Shown here: positions 11,953-24,524 of the stretch, one piece after another
How the letters are laid out: each line of letters begins with the position of its first letter
Position numbering within the stretch: the stretch's first letter is position 1
Assembly: GCF_030272615.1 (NCBI RefSeq)
Contig: NC_081412.1
Location: 548,174,488 to 548,238,487 of the forward strand
Reading direction: 5' to 3'
Source of the DNA: Cryptomeria japonica
Lineage: Eukaryota > Streptophyta > Pinopsida > Cupressales > Cupressaceae
DNA length: 64,000 nt
The notes under the pieces: model-generated
Seen by the model: only the letters and a program-made list of their open reading frames with translations
Told to the model about the DNA's origin: nothing
Database searches by the model: none
Program-made: the position numbers and the translations under genes

Positions 11953-14900
11953 TCATACCTGTAACCGGTTGTGTACAATCTGAAAGATATCTGCCAAAAT
12001 CAGATTAAGACTCTGCATAAATTTAGTGCTGTCATAAATAATGGTTTCAGTCTCTTGGATCATCCCGACCAGAGAATGCATTTGTTGCTCCAGAGATCTT
12101 TCTCCTTTAATTATTGCTTTAGACAGCTCAATCCGCTAAGTTAAAAGTTTGTCCAATCTAGGACCAAGTTTATTTTTCAGCTCCCAGGCCTTCATTCTTA
12201 TCCTTGCTTTTTCCTTTTCTAATTTCTCAATCTTTTCTTCAAAAACTTCCATTTCTTGATAAAAAACTGAAGTAAGTTCCGAAGAACCTATCATGTTATC
12301 TGCGATATCATCAATCTCTTTTTGTATTTCTTTATCTCTTCATCAATGTCCTCTGTTAGGTGGTGAGGCTTGCATGCTTCCTTATACAATTATTTATATT
12401 CCAAAATAGTGGATTAAGTGTCGGTAATAAAGAATCAATATGTTTAGTACAATCCTTAATAGCCTTATCAAAGAATTCACCTTTCTCCTTGTTCACCCTT
12501 TCCTTAACAGTCTCTTCATTAATTTTATCTACAGTTAGAATATTTGAAGCGATGAATTTGGACAATGTGTCCAATTTACCTAAAGATCCATCAATTTGAT
12601 CAACTTTACATGCCAGTGCAATCATTTTCAAAATAAGTAAAGTATCATCAATGGTCTTAAATTCTAAGGCATTGCAATCTGTGATCCTCTTTATGGAGTC
12701 CAAAAGTACATCTGTCACATTTCTAGGTCTGTGATCCATAGTGGAAGTGCTAGGTGGAGTGTGAGGTTCTGTAGTTGGTTTCTTCTCATCTCCGGATTCC
12801 TTAACCACTTCTGCTATCTTGTTTCTATCATTGACTTCTTCTTTACTCACCGTTTCTTCCTTTTTCTCACTCTGTTTTACAACTTTGTTTTCATCCTTAC
12901 CATCATCCTTACTTTCTGCCTTGTTGACCGTCGGTTTAGCTAGACTCTGTTCTTGTCCTTTTTCTGCTTCAGTTTGTGCTTCTATTTCTGCTTCTACCAG
13001 TTTCTCAATGTTAAGCTGAGTATCATTAGGGATGGTATCAGGTTTCTTAACTTCAACTGGTATCTCAATGTTCTAAGAGTCAACAATGTTGACTGGTGAC
13101 TCAGAGACCTCAACATTTGTAGCTTCAGCTGTCTTAACCTCTGCAGTTTCCTTATCCATGACAATGTTAAAATCCTGTGTGTCAACATTCATGGTAAAAA
13201 TAATTTCAGATTCCAGACTAGTGTCATCTTGTGTCATTTCTTCTGCCTTCTCTTCTGGTTGACTATCAGTTTGTGTTGGTGCCTCTGCAGTTATTGGTGG
13301 GGTGTCCTGTATCAGTGGAGGAAGGTTATCCTTGACCATGATATCAGGTACACTACTAATATTTCTTTTACCCTTATCTTTCTGATTATACCTTTGCAAA
13401 AGACTTGTCCAATTTCTGTCAATCCTTCTCTTCTTTCTTCTCTTTTTCCACAAAAAATATATCCCGTTTATCTGTCGTTTCATCTACTATTTCTTTCACT
13501 CTTCCTGCCATAAGGCTAAGCTACCGGTGACCACTCACAAAAACTGTTCTATTTGCCTCTGATATTATGTCATCAATTTCCTATTTGGAAATAACATGAT
13601 GCACAACAAGTAGGGCCTCTACTTTTAATTTCTTGTCTAATTCCATTACCAACATTCTCTTAGCCTCTAACCTCAAGTATAAATCATTAAGTAGATCATC
13701 TATGACTTCAATAAGAACTTTCTTGTAGATATCAAGGTGCAAAATAATGCTTTCCTCTATAGTGTCTTTCTCCGAATCCTTGAAAGAAAGATAAAGTTTA
13801 TTCACATTGCTAAGGTTACCTTCTTGTGTGATTTCATTGATCAACTCTTCCGGTGTAAAAGTATCCGGTGCCTTAGGTTCTTGTTTATTCTTTGGAGTCA
13901 CTTTCTTCTTCTGACCGATGGGCTCTCTTACAACCTATTGTTTCTTCCTTTGTGTCCTTGACTTCTTGGGAGATGGAGCAGGTGTCGGTGAGGGTTTTCT
14001 TTTCTTCTTGTCCACTCTCTTGAATTCAACTGCCCTATCATTGTCAGAATCAGATGAAGTAGCCATAGGGGAAATGTGAGCTACCGATATCTGCTTTGAT
14101 TGACTTTGTCACACTAGCAGCAATACCACTAAGATTCATCAAACCTTCTGTAACATATTTTACCATTTTAGAAGCATCTTTCACAAATTTATCTCTTTTC
14201 TTCCTCTACTTCATCATAGCAACATCACTTTCAATGGTTTCAACACTACCAAATATTTTCTCTGTTGGTTCCAGTGGAGCATATAGGAGTATTTTAGAAT
14301 ATGAGTCCAAGATGTGAGAGTCCACCTCACATCCCATTTCAGTATTCCATATAGTTTTGGGTCTAACTGCTTCCATCTAGATTTCATCTCTCTTCACTAC
14401 AAAGCATATCTGTTTGTCATATTTATCTACGATGCTCTGTGGAATCCTTTCCCTCTGATTCATTTTAGCTTGGAAATTCTTGAAATACTCTTTCACCAAC
14501 TCATCACTGTTAACTCCCACACCAGTAATTGCCTCCTTTATCTGTTTTCCAACAAAAATATCATAGGCAAAATCCTTGTGACCTATACCAGAGATCTCTT
14601 TTGAAAAGTAAAGCATTAAACACACTAACAGACTTCCAAATTTGAAGGTTCCTTTCTTATCACCTTTGATCTTATGCAAATTCTCTAACAGTTCATCCTT
14701 TAACCATTCACAAATATCAATCTTTGGATTGTTCAATATCATCTCATGTGCACTATGAATGCATGAACTAGATACATAATTCAACCTATTTGTATGACCG
14801 ACTTTATAGCCAATGACCATGCTAGCAAATTTAACATTTTTATCCTTTATATCATTGACTCTAAGTGACCAGTTGTCAAATGTAGCTCCGGTTAAGCTCA

Positions 14901-15387
14901 TAACCTCTTTGTTAGGGATATTCTTCTTCTTGTCAGGTCTAGAACCGGTGGAGGGTAAACCAGTAACAACTTTAATAGCTTCCTTGGTAATCTTAAATAC
15001 TGAGTCCAACCACATAAATTATCCGTGAACCCTGCAAAGGACATAACAAATGACTTCATCTGAGAATTATGGCATATGGAGGATATCTATGAAACCTAAA
15101 TCCTCAACTACCTTATGTTCTAGTTTCACTACCCCATTCTTGTCGGTGATTATATTTATGTACATGTTCATCAAATCTTCAAACCCTAAACTTTCTATGT
15201 AACAATGTATGTATGCCCTAGGGTCTTCAACAAACGTGACTCCCTTAGAGATTTTAGAAAATGCACCAATAGAGTCATCTAGTTTTGCTACCTTAGGAAT
15301 GATCTTGAAAATGGGTCTAGGTCATTTAATGTTTTCCACAATGGTAGGGTTTGCTACGAATTTGGGATCAGAAGATGAAGATGCCAT
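11953..15387 (-). pseudogene. ORF2 of element A, unknown protein of ~1,140 codons
   Basis: The start at 15387 gives MASSSSDPKFVANP, matching MASSSAPEFIANP in element C. The N-terminal ~400 residues carry the block FMWLDSVFKITKEAIKVV followed by TGLPSTGSRPDKKK, then LRVNDIKDKNVKFASM, DICEWLKDELLENL and FKFGSLLVCLMLYF. This resembles N-terminal domains of plant transposon-encoded proteins of the plant-mobile-domain type (inference). A basic Lys/Arg/Pro linker follows (near 14,000), then VILHLDIYKK-type helices (near 13,740), an acidic Thr/Glu-rich stretch, and a C-terminal helical part with the conserved ITDCNAL motif (near 12,680). It ends at TGA 11953. Several stops and frameshifts break it. 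No protease, integrase, RT or RNase H motif is present. Its role is unknown; the conserved position suggests a structural or accessory retrotransposon protein. Confidence 0.7.
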
Positions 15388-15823
15388 TGCGAAAGATAAA
15401 TACCTTTTAACTGTGAAATCCTTGAATTCTCTGAAAAGACCTTTGTTGCTTCACCTTTAGATTGCCTTTGCTCAATTTCTCTCTCTTCAAATGCTTGGAT
15501 GCTTGGTGAATTGAAATGAGAGGTTACAATTCCTTTATAACTAAAAATTGACTTACAACTGCAATAAATGCTTCTTTGGTGAAGTGAAAACTCCATATAT
15601 CCGCCGGTAAAGAAGACATATAACTTCTTACCACCAACCGAGGGTAAATGCACAATTTTCAATTTGTTGCCTTACCCCGAAGGATTATTCCTTAGTTAGA
15701 TGAAGAATCTCCTACCGGTGCAAGATTACCCTGTTATGCTGGTGCAGTGACATATTCATCACTTCTCTGATCTCTCTGCCTGATCCATTGTTTAGAAAAT
15801 TCTTGCTTGATTTTAGTTACCTT

Positions 15824-16807
15824 TTATTTTCCTTTGTTATTTGATCCTTTATTGTTCGCTTGTTCATTCTTACTTGTAAAAAATTTTGCAATATGCCCAA
15901 TCTTGTTACATGCATAACAAGTTACATTATTTCTCTGAATAGCCTTTCCATAACCTTGACCGGTTTGAGTTCTGCATTTATTAGATAAATGTTCAAATCT
16001 ACCACAAACATAGCATTTTACATTCATTATGCAATTGTCTGAGTTATAACCATTTTTATTGCATTTGGAACATTGACTGGTGGGTAAGTTGGTACTCTGA
16101 TTATTCCTAAATTTGCACTGATTTTCTCTATGACCAAATTTGTTGCAATTAAAACATTTCCCATTAAATTAATAAGCATTAGGTTGCCTTACCGATTTAC
16201 TGTGATCATGATTGTTTGCAGTCTTGAAACTTTCTCCATGTTCAAATCCAAGTCTAATTGTTTCTCCATCAGGTTTCTGACTTTTCAGCATATCATCAAG
16301 ATTATTTGAACTCTTCTTGAATTTGTCTTTGTATTCATTTGCAGTGACCAACTCACTTTCCAAAGTGTTAACTTGTCTCAAAAGTTCCTCTTTGTCATGT
16401 TGCATGTGAATCAAATGAGTTTTAAGCATATCAGTTTCATAACTAAGCCTTTGAGATTCATTTGATCTTTCATTTAGTCTTCTGGCCAAATCTTCCTCAT
16501 TCCTCTCTCTATCTTCAATATCTTTGCATAGTCTCATGGTTAAATCTTGCATCTCATTCTTCATGTTACTGTTCTCTTGTCTCAATTTGTCTGCAATATC
16601 TCTGAGAGTTTCCTTTTCTTCATCATCTTGATTTTGCAATTGCACATGTAGTTCTTTTCTCTTATTCTTTGCTATGACCAGGTTATCTTGAAGTGCTTTG
16701 ATAAATTCCTGAGCAGTTCTGAGTTCATCTTCTAGTTTGATATTCTTCAATTTTTCTGCATCAAAATCTTCAAGATCTCCTTCCAACTGTTGTCTCAAAC
16801 TTTCCAT
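15824..16807 (-). pseudogene. gag-like gene of element A (coiled coil plus CCHC knuckles)
   Basis: Transcribed from the minus strand, it starts with MESLRQQLEGD 58 bp inside the primer site. Residues ~1-190 form a long, charged, Leu-rich coiled coil with no recognisable capsid (UBN2-type) domain. After a TAA at 16169, four zinc knuckles follow: CFNCNKFGHRENQC, CSKCNKNGYNSDNC (His replaced by Tyr), CYVCGRFEHLSNKC and CYACNKIGHIAKFF (last Cys lost). The knuckles would bind nucleic acid and the coiled coil would drive assembly. It is broken by a stop and by knuckle losses, so it is inactive. The gene order, gag then ORF2 with a ~435-bp gap, is the same as in C. Confidence 0.8.
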
Positions 16808-16864
16808 CGGTACCGGTTTCAGAATCTTCCTCAAGCTGTTAGGCTTTTGCAAATAGAGGACTAG

Positions 16865-16876
16865 GCTCTGATACCA
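16865..16876 (-). other. Primer-binding site (initiator-Met tRNA)
   Basis: On the minus strand TGGTATCAGAGC follows the 5' LTR end (TAACA) after a 2-nt spacer. This 12-mer is complementary to the 3' end of plant initiator-Met tRNA, the usual primer of Ty1/copia and some Ty3 elements. Confidence 0.95.
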
Positions 16877-16878
16877 AT

Positions 16879-17750
16879 TGTTAGATACTTGAATAGTCCC
16901 AAAGACACTGAGAGGGGGGTGAATCAGTGTCTAACCGGTAAACAAAATATTTAAACTTGTTTGCAACTTTATAACCCAAATTAATATACCGATAAACAAG
17001 TAATAATGCAATAAAGAGAAATAACAATATAACCATCAATGCACACCATAACATAGATATTTTTGGCGAGGAAACCCAGTAGGGGAAAAACCTCAGTGGG
17101 ATTTGTGACCCATAATATTTACTCACTGGCCAATATGAATAAATATTACTTATACAATAGGGGCATGCACATGTAGGAAGGCCAACAGCCTAAAGCTCAC
17201 TGCTCAATCACAAAATAGGAGTCACACTAACTACACAATTGGATGATTAAATCCAATGACAATGTACTGCTCAAAATACAATGCTGGATTTAGTACCGGT
17301 TTAAGCTCTATCAGATACCTCTTCCATAAACCTTGCTTTGCTCTGCTCTACTCTTATTCGCTCATAAAATAATTATATCATAATGCATATACAAATATTC
17401 GCTTTCATATACTGCTTATATTCATTACCTAATTACATTTCATTTACATACCATTTTTTCACACTTACAAAATGACCTATAAGATCTCATACATATATGA
17501 GTCTTTACAATACATCATGTCGGCTATACAATATAAATACAATACAAAATAATATAGTTTCCATGTCGACTCAGAGTGCCGGTAAGATCTTCTGTCGGTA
17601 TAGAATGGATGCCGGTGAGAATAACTTTGGTTGTGCCTGCTGGTGTTGGTGGATGATGTCTATTGCCAGTGTAACTTGTAAACCATGTTACCAAGTAGTT
17701 TCCATCAATGACAACATCAACTATTCTCATCTGAGTGTATAATACCAACA
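16879..17750 (-). repeat. 5' LTR of element A
   Basis: This is 872 bp, starting TGTTGGTATTATACAC and ending TCTAACA on the minus strand, next to the primer site. Near its 3' end it carries the 'gaggaaaccc...aacctc' motif and the C-tract shared by the LTRs of C, G and H. Confidence 0.92.
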
Positions 17751-17755
17751 CAAAT

Positions 17756-19220
17756 TTGGAGTGAAACCTTGAAATGCAAAGCAAAATCCACACACACCAC
17801 CAATGGCCACATGATTTGGACAACATGAAGTATTTACCAATAAAAATATTTTAAGATCACACCCACAACATATACTCCAAAAACATCAACATCTCTATGA
17901 TTCCCAAATGGCCATGAATAGGGTTTGAGAGAGAAGAGCATGAAAATACACTATCTTCTTTTGCAAAATGAGCTCAATAACACAATATAAACTCACTTTT
18001 AGGAGCGAGAATATTATAATAATTAAAAATCCAATTTAAAAATGAACTCCCAAATGACCCTCATGATTCATCATCCAAATCTCATTAAACGAAATACATA
18101 TAATACATTCCACATAAAAATATTGAATTACCATTAATGCATGCAATATGATGACGACATATCAAAATTGACTAATTATGCATATGCAATCATTACAAGC
18201 TGACTCAACATGATAATATATGGTATCTAAAAGATACCAACTATGGTAGTCACGACTCAAAATAATAAAATAATAAAATAATCAAATCAAGGGAATTTCC
18301 CTAATCAAGGGGCACGAGTTTCGGCTTAGGATATTTGTCCAGTGTGTTATCTCCTATTAACCATTGTTGGGGATGTAGGCATGCTTAAACTTGTGGATTC
18401 GATGCCCTGTACCTATTATCATTGAGACATTCACACATCAAGTGTACCTACTCATGAATATATGTATATAATCAAGTAAACTCAAATCATTGAGGGGGAT
18501 TTTAACATCATATGCATTCTCATATAATTGAATGATATGATATCATCCCTTTCAAATATGATTATCAATTAAACTTTCATCATAATAATTTCATCTAATT
18601 ACTTGCATAAATAACATCATCAATATAATTCATCTACATCACTAAGAATATAAGTATATTCCCTGAATGGGGTCAACATCATAACATTATTAGTAACATG
18701 ATATTTGATCAAATCAAAATAACATTAAATAAGATTCATTACTTTTAATCAACTAATCTAGCTAGCATCACTCATCTCATTCTAATCATTACTTAAGTCA
18801 ATATTTCACACATGATTATACCAAATCATGAAATAGGTCCATCTCAATCATAAAAACATAATAGGTCTAGATCATGCCATAACAACAACCCAATGAGTAA
18901 AGTATCAAAATCAATCATGCAATGGTTCTCAGAACCAAATACAAGAATAAAGCACACATCTCAATGCAACAACATAATCAAATCACCATGAAACAATTCA
19001 ATACATAAATGGTCTAGAACGATCATGAGCATATATCAAAATTGAGAATAAGATAAACTCTCAAAGTCACATGCATTGCAACAATAAAGAGTCCAAAGCA
19101 AGATTGAACACCATAAAATGATCCACATCCAAACTACAAAAGATACAATCCATGACACAAATCCAAGTCCACATAAAGAAGTATGCAATACATAAAAGCA
19201 GTCGAGATGGGAATTCTACA
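17756..19220 (-). repeat. Long LTR R1, right part
   Basis: It continues the colinearity with the second R copy (37701-38172, then 40712-41738). It ends at 19220 in ...GAATTCTACA, which on the minus strand is the LTR start TGTAGAATTC. No coding region is seen. Confidence 0.6.
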
Positions 19221-19230
19221 TCCTCCCCCT
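19221..19230 (-). other. Putative polypurine tract of the R1 element
   Basis: The plus-strand text tcctccccct reads AGGGGGAGGA on the minus strand, directly upstream of the R1 LTR start. This orients the R1 element to the minus strand, with its internal region to the right. Confidence 0.55.
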
Positions 19231-19817
19231 AAGGCTAGGCTTACTCCTGGAAGCCTATAATTAAGGGAAAGGCACCATCAATGCACAATCCAATGAACAC
19301 ATCAAGCATACAAGAACAACCATTTGACTCATCTACAAGTCTAGGACACAATGCAAAACTCTCTCTTACCCATCATATTGCCACAGAGAATTGTACCTAC
19401 TGCACAATCCCAAGATCATAAAAAACTAATGAAAGACCACAACGAGCCAAAACACGATGCTAGGGACTCCATCTAGCAACCAACTCTAACAAAAATGATA
19501 CAACCTTGAGAAATTTTTTCCCATCATGAGGCAACCACGCACAAAACAAAGATTCCCATGATCTCTCCTTAGACCAAGGTACAAAACTTTTAGGCAGGTC
19601 TTCCAAACCAAAATGTACCCAAAATAAGGGAAAAGATCATCACACAAAACTGAAAAAGTTTCAACACAATGGCAATCAAAGACACGACCTCTAGAAGATC
19701 ACCTCTCATGACTAGGAGCACCCACACAATGGAGGTTCAACAACCCCCAAAATTCCACAAGAAGCGCCACATGACCACCATGAAAATGAGGGTATAGGAA
19801 TAATAGGATTTCCTTGT
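19231..19817. other. Non-coding internal sequence of the R1 element
   Basis: No convincing ORF is present. By position it is the 3' internal region of the element whose 3' LTR is R1. It is cut by solo LTR H, and the same internal region probably resumes at 32857. Confidence 0.4.
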
Positions 19818-21520
19818 TGTTGATCGTTCAACTTGAAGGAAACCAATCAACCACTAAGAGGGGGTTGAATTAGTGGTAATCAATAAAAACTTTAAGCTTC
19901 TAAAAGATCTAAGCATTAATAACTTTAATCACAAGACTATGAGTAGAGATATTAAATAGATTAGCACATACACATAATAAGCAACCCATAACACAAGTGC
20001 ATATGAGGAAAACCCATGGTGGGGAAAAACCTTGGTGAGAAATGCTATTGGATTCTACTACTCTAGTCATCCTCACAAGTAAATCACTGAATACAATATC
20101 TAGGGCACCAACCCAAAGGAGCACCAACCCCTGAAGTTTATGAGCACCTACTCAAAGGAGCACCAACCCCTAGGTTTAGGGCACCAACCCAAGGAGCACC
20201 AACCCCTAGCTCTGAGCACCCACTTAGAGATTACAATGAGTATATATGAATACAATTTAAGTACCTTGTTCCAAATGAGGTTTTGCAACTCACAAATATT
20301 GTTCTCTTGAGATTGAACGGACTCATTTATGGTTTTTGATCTTGAGCTTCAATCTCAGCTCTATGCTCTATGCTCTCTGTCTATCTCTACTCTTTGATCC
20401 GTGCTCTGTGTCTTGTGCTCGGATCACTTCTCCCTCTCTGCCTCAGCTTCACCTTTCTCAGACTACTCTACTCTTAATCTTCTGCTTCTACAACTTCCCT
20501 TTATGCTTTGTTTCTACAACTAAATCTTCACTCTCTGCAACCACACTCTCACAACTGTATGTTGTTGTTCACTTCTCTTTAGTTCACACAGTCACACTTA
20601 AAGCGCACTCATCTTTCCTGGTCACAAATAACTATTCTTCTATATTCTCACTCCCTTAACTTCCACACATCTACATCTTACTACAGGCTCAACTGCATGT
20701 TCACACCATTCTCTTACTATGAGAAAACTACCCCAGTTAGATCACATTCACTGCACTGCACTACTCTTCACCGTTGCATTCATCATCAACACTTGCACAA
20801 GGTCGATATAATATTAGCTCATCACAAATCAAACAAGATCTGTTTGCCTCGTTATCATGGATTTGATCTACACACATTCCTATGCAACATACATATCGTC
20901 CATTCAGTCAGTTTGCATTCTCCCAGTTAGAAATTCAAGTTTCAAGACCCACCAATCTATATCCTTCATAAAATTTAAACTTGAGCCATTGATCTGATGG
21001 ATTCAACTAGGAAGCCTTGATCTCAACTGTCATTGTGGTAGGTCCATGTGCCACATCATCATACACCTCAACTAGAATGTTAGACCACTCTCTGTCAGTT
21101 CTGCCACTTGTCCACACAACCCTACAAGCTCAGCTGCTTCACCTATAGCTATCTGATCTCATCACATGTCCATAAGATCTGATTTCCTATGTGTTGATCA
21201 TCTTGATTCGCGCACCTATTTGCTACTAGATCGCCATTAAGGGTTTCTTTGTTCTCTCAATTTTGCATTGTACACTGATTACTAACTTTTGTAATCTTTA
21301 TCTGTCTAATGAGATCTGATCTTTTCTTCATAGATTATCTTGAGCCACACAACTAGCCTTCAAATCGATCGCCATTAATGCATTCTCTATCCTTTGTCAA
21401 CGTACCTTGAAAGGATTGACAACTACTTCCATTCTCACTGACTTCTACATATATGATTCATTCTTTGTTCACCAGGGAGCCACATGTCTTAATATTCTTT
21501 GTCCAGATCATACAGTTAAG
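19818..21520 (-). repeat. Solo LTR H, left part
   Basis: It begins tgttgatcgttc (or 3 bp earlier) with 'aagagggggttgaattag' and a 'gaggaaaaccc...ggggaaaaacc' block, the same layout as the 3' end of the LTRs of A, C and G on the minus strand. It is followed by short repeats of 'gagcaccaacccc' (20100-20220). Element B interrupts it at 21516-21520 and the LTR resumes after 31013. The 107- and 77-aa ORFs here are not supported as genes. Confidence 0.65.
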
Positions 21521-22711
21521 TGTTACTACTTATCAAGTTGCCATTAGTTTTATGTTCAAAGTTATTCTCTATACTCTAGTCGGTTATCTCTATCGAGATA
21601 TTCAGTCGGTATGCATAGTCTAGTCGGTTATAGAAGAAAATAGTCTTAGAGCGTAATATACATCGAGCTATCTATCGAGTATCATTCCATGTCTACCGAG
21701 CAACAAAGATGACACACTGAGTTGATATACACCGAGTGAAACGTGTTACCAGATTCATTGAACCTGGACATACATATGGAAACATGTTACAAGATCGAGG
21801 AACATCTAACCGTTATCACATTGGAAATTGCACTTAAAGATTGTGTATGATTTTGAGGTCATCTAACCAATGAAATATTTTGCATGGTTATTCATTCGAT
21901 AAAACATGTTTGTAAGATCGAAACAATGAATGGATCACCGGCATAAGAGATCTATTTATACAACATGGATTAAAATCAGACAAACACATGTAGCATGACA
22001 GAAAGGAAGATATAGAAATATATGAAGCAAGACATGTGAAAGCACTAAGTGTTATGACTGTTACAAAGACATAGAGGTCACCGAGAACAATTTCAGAGAA
22101 CAGTCAAAGAACAAAGTAAACAGAAGGGTTTACCGAGTTACTATATGGGTTACCGAGGTATGCTATAAGCAAGGTAATCTTATTCTGAGCATATAGAATC
22201 TACTATAACATTTCAGATGTAAAGTTGTAGATATTTGTAATGATTTTAATGTAATATTTTGAAGTTGTAAGAGAAACCTTTAACAGGGTAAAAGACTCTA
22301 ATCAAGTCTATAAATTGTAAAGCCTCTAACCAGGTGTAGCATTTAGTTTAAGTGTTGTAAAATACTTTAGCAAGGTAGATCTAATAGATCTTGATACTCC
22401 TAATAGGGTAAGCTATCAGAAATAGCTAAACATGTAGCTCTAACCGAGCAACCTTTATTATTGCAATAGTGAAGTTGTGGGTGCCATTCCCACCGCAGTT
22501 TTTGTCTCTAACCAAGAGTTTCTGCGTAACCAAAATATATGTGTTATGGAGTGAATCATGTATGATTGTTATCTATTTGTTTTAGCTTTATATTATGTTA
22601 CTGCACTATTCGGTTTATGTATAACAGTAAAGTTATTGTTGAAGAAAAGTTTTGGAGTACTGATTCACCCCTCCCCTCTCAGTACATTAGCTTTCCATAT
22701 TGGGCCTAACA
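21521..22711 (+). repeat. 5' LTR of element B
   Basis: It starts TGTTACTACTTATC and ends GGGCCTAACA, directly before the primer site. It contains many copies of taccga/gtcggt words (21590-22160). The terminal 'tgattcacccctcccctctc' block corresponds to the C-tract block in the LTRs of A and C. Confidence 0.95.
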
Positions 22712-22713
22712 AT

Positions 22714-22725
22714 TGGTATCAGAGC
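22714..22725 (+). other. Primer-binding site (initiator-Met tRNA)
   Basis: TGGTATCAGAGC lies 2 nt after the LTR end, identical in wording and spacing to the sites of elements A and C. Confidence 0.95.
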
Positions 22726-22773
22726 TTCAATCTTGGAAAAGGGTTTAATTGCCTAAAGAGAAAGATCTTATCA

Positions 22774-24122
22774 ATGGAAGGCTATAAACAATCTCAGAGG
22801 ATTGTGTATCTACAAGAAGAGATGGATCATGCTAATCAAGTGATTGCAGACATGCAAAGGCAAATGCAAAAATCTCTGAAAATGAGAAGAAGATTATCTG
22901 ATGATTTGTAGGACTCTCAAGAGTTAGTGGAATAAATTGAGACATCATCTGAGAACAGTATGTCTGAAGAGACTGAAGAATTGATTGGAGTATTGAAAGA
23001 AAAGAACAAAGCACTGGCTGATCAACTAAAAGCAATGAAAAGAGAACATGAACATTTCAGCACACACATGACTGAAAATCTTGATGCATTGAGGACAGCC
23101 GAGGATAAAGTAAGAGATCTAGAAAGAGAGAAACAACAAATGTCTTAGTAGTTGATAAGAATGATGAAATCCCAAGGATGATTGGAATTCAACAAAACCC
23201 ATCAGATCAACTAGGTTATGCACATCATGAAGCAAATCTGAAAGATGATGAGAATCAAGCATTGAAACTTGAAGTATCAAGGTTGACCAATGAACTTGAA
23301 ACAAAGAAGAAATCCAAAGAAACACTGAAGAAGAGTTATGAAGCATCAAAGATGTTGGATGAGAAACTGAATTTAAGATGACCCAACAAAGATTCAGGAC
23401 TTGGTTATAAAGGAAAAGACTCTACCGAGAAGGGAATTCATACTACCGAGAGAGGAGAATCATCTAAGCAAGCTGGAATCAAGAAGAATGTCAAAAGAAA
23501 GAAGCCTATTTGCAACTACTGTGGAAATCAAGGTCACACTGCCAACATGTGCCAAATCAGAAAAGGTAAGCAACCGAATGTCACTAAGTCCAATGGTTAT
23601 TGTTACAATTGCAATATATATGGTCACACATCTAATCAATGTAGGACAAAGTCTGTTAACAATTATCATAAGGCAAAATTCAAAGGGTTTTGTAAAAACT
23701 GCAATAGATATGGACATAGTACCGAGAAGTGTTGGTTTAAGCAAAATAACTATATGTGGTCTGCACACCAAGCAAATACTAGAGGTTACCGAACTCACAC
23801 AAATCCTTACTGACAGTATTCTGCAGTACCATGGGATTACAATACAAGGATATGGTGTGAATGTTGTGGAAGATATGGACATATAAGTGCCAACTGCTTT
23901 ATAAGGTTTGGGATGAACATCCGAAGATCATGAAGAAATCCTGGTATGGCATGTTTTCATTGTCACAAAGTTGGACACTTGGCTGGAGATTGTAGAGATC
24001 AACCTAGAAAAAACACTGAAGAAATAAAAGACAAATTAAAGATGATTTGGAAAAAGAAGGAAATTGTGTCAAATGAAGAAAGCACCTTACCTACTGAGTT
24101 AGGTGCACCTATTCCAAATTAA
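22774..24122 (+). pseudogene. gag-like gene of element B (coiled coil plus five CCHC knuckles)
   Basis: It starts MEGYKQSQRIVYLQEEM 49 bp after the primer site. Residues ~1-200 are a charged coiled coil without a recognisable capsid domain. Five knuckles of pattern C-x2-C-x4-H-x4-C follow in one frame: CNYCGNQGHTANMC (23511), CYNCNIYGHTSNQC (23601), CKNCNRYGHSTEKC (23691), CECCGRYGHISANC (23856) and CFHCHKVGHLAGDC (23952). All keep their Cys and His ligands. Stops lie at 22909, 22933, 23146, 23379 and 23811 with one frameshift near 23150-23178, so it is inactive although the knuckles are intact. The C-terminus is acidic and ends TELGAPIPN. Elements A and C have four knuckles. Coding capacity is ~449 codons. 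Confidence 0.85.
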
Positions 24123-24524
24123 TCAGTAAAGGTATGAAGGGACTGCATTCTCTCAAGGTTAAATATTAATAGTTCCTACTTTATTATGTACTTAATTCAA
24201 AATCTGCATAGTTAAGATGTAGTAGTAAGTTTGAAATTCTATCAAAGTCTTTTGGAGCACTATACAGGAAACCTGTCAAGTTGGTGAATACAGGAAACCT
24301 ATCAAGTCGGTAAATGAAGGAAGTTTGGTTACTCAGTTAAAGCACAAAAGGAAAGAAAGTTTAGTGGAACCGAGTGCATTTAATGTTTTTGTACTAACCT
24401 GCACAGAGCCCGATAAGGCATACTGTGTGTATGCGGGAAAAGCGGGTCGATAGAACTCAATATGTGAAAATATTCCAAAAGACTTGTCCACACACACACA
24501 AAGGACTTCTTGGTACAAGCTATG

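Larger units (their letters stand above)
9519..17750 (-). mobile_element. Element A: full-length pol-less LTR retrotransposon
   Basis: It is flanked by exact CAAAT duplications at 9514-9518 and 17751-17755. The related locus at about 37690-37705 keeps one uninterrupted copy of the target (cctcaaatatggagtg), so the insertion boundaries are confirmed by an empty-site paralogue. In transcript order on the minus strand it has 5' LTR 16879-17750, primer site, gag-like gene, ORF2, polypurine tract and 3' LTR 9519-11745. The 3' LTR is enlarged by a nested solo LTR of 1,348 bp. No protease, integrase or reverse transcriptase was found. Confidence 0.9.

Noticed and set aside
14377-15015. Possible independent host gene (212 aa)
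   Set aside because: It aligns block by block with ORF2 of elements B and C and lies between the LTRs of A, so it is part of the retrotransposon protein.
20100-20230. Short 'gagcaccaacccc' repeats as a separate minisatellite
   Set aside because: Similar words occur at the matching place in solo LTR G, so they are a normal part of this LTR group.
22558-22911. 117-aa ORF starting in the 5' LTR of B
   Set aside because: It begins in the LTR and only overlaps the real gag start at 22774; the same LTR frame recurs at 30855 without gag.
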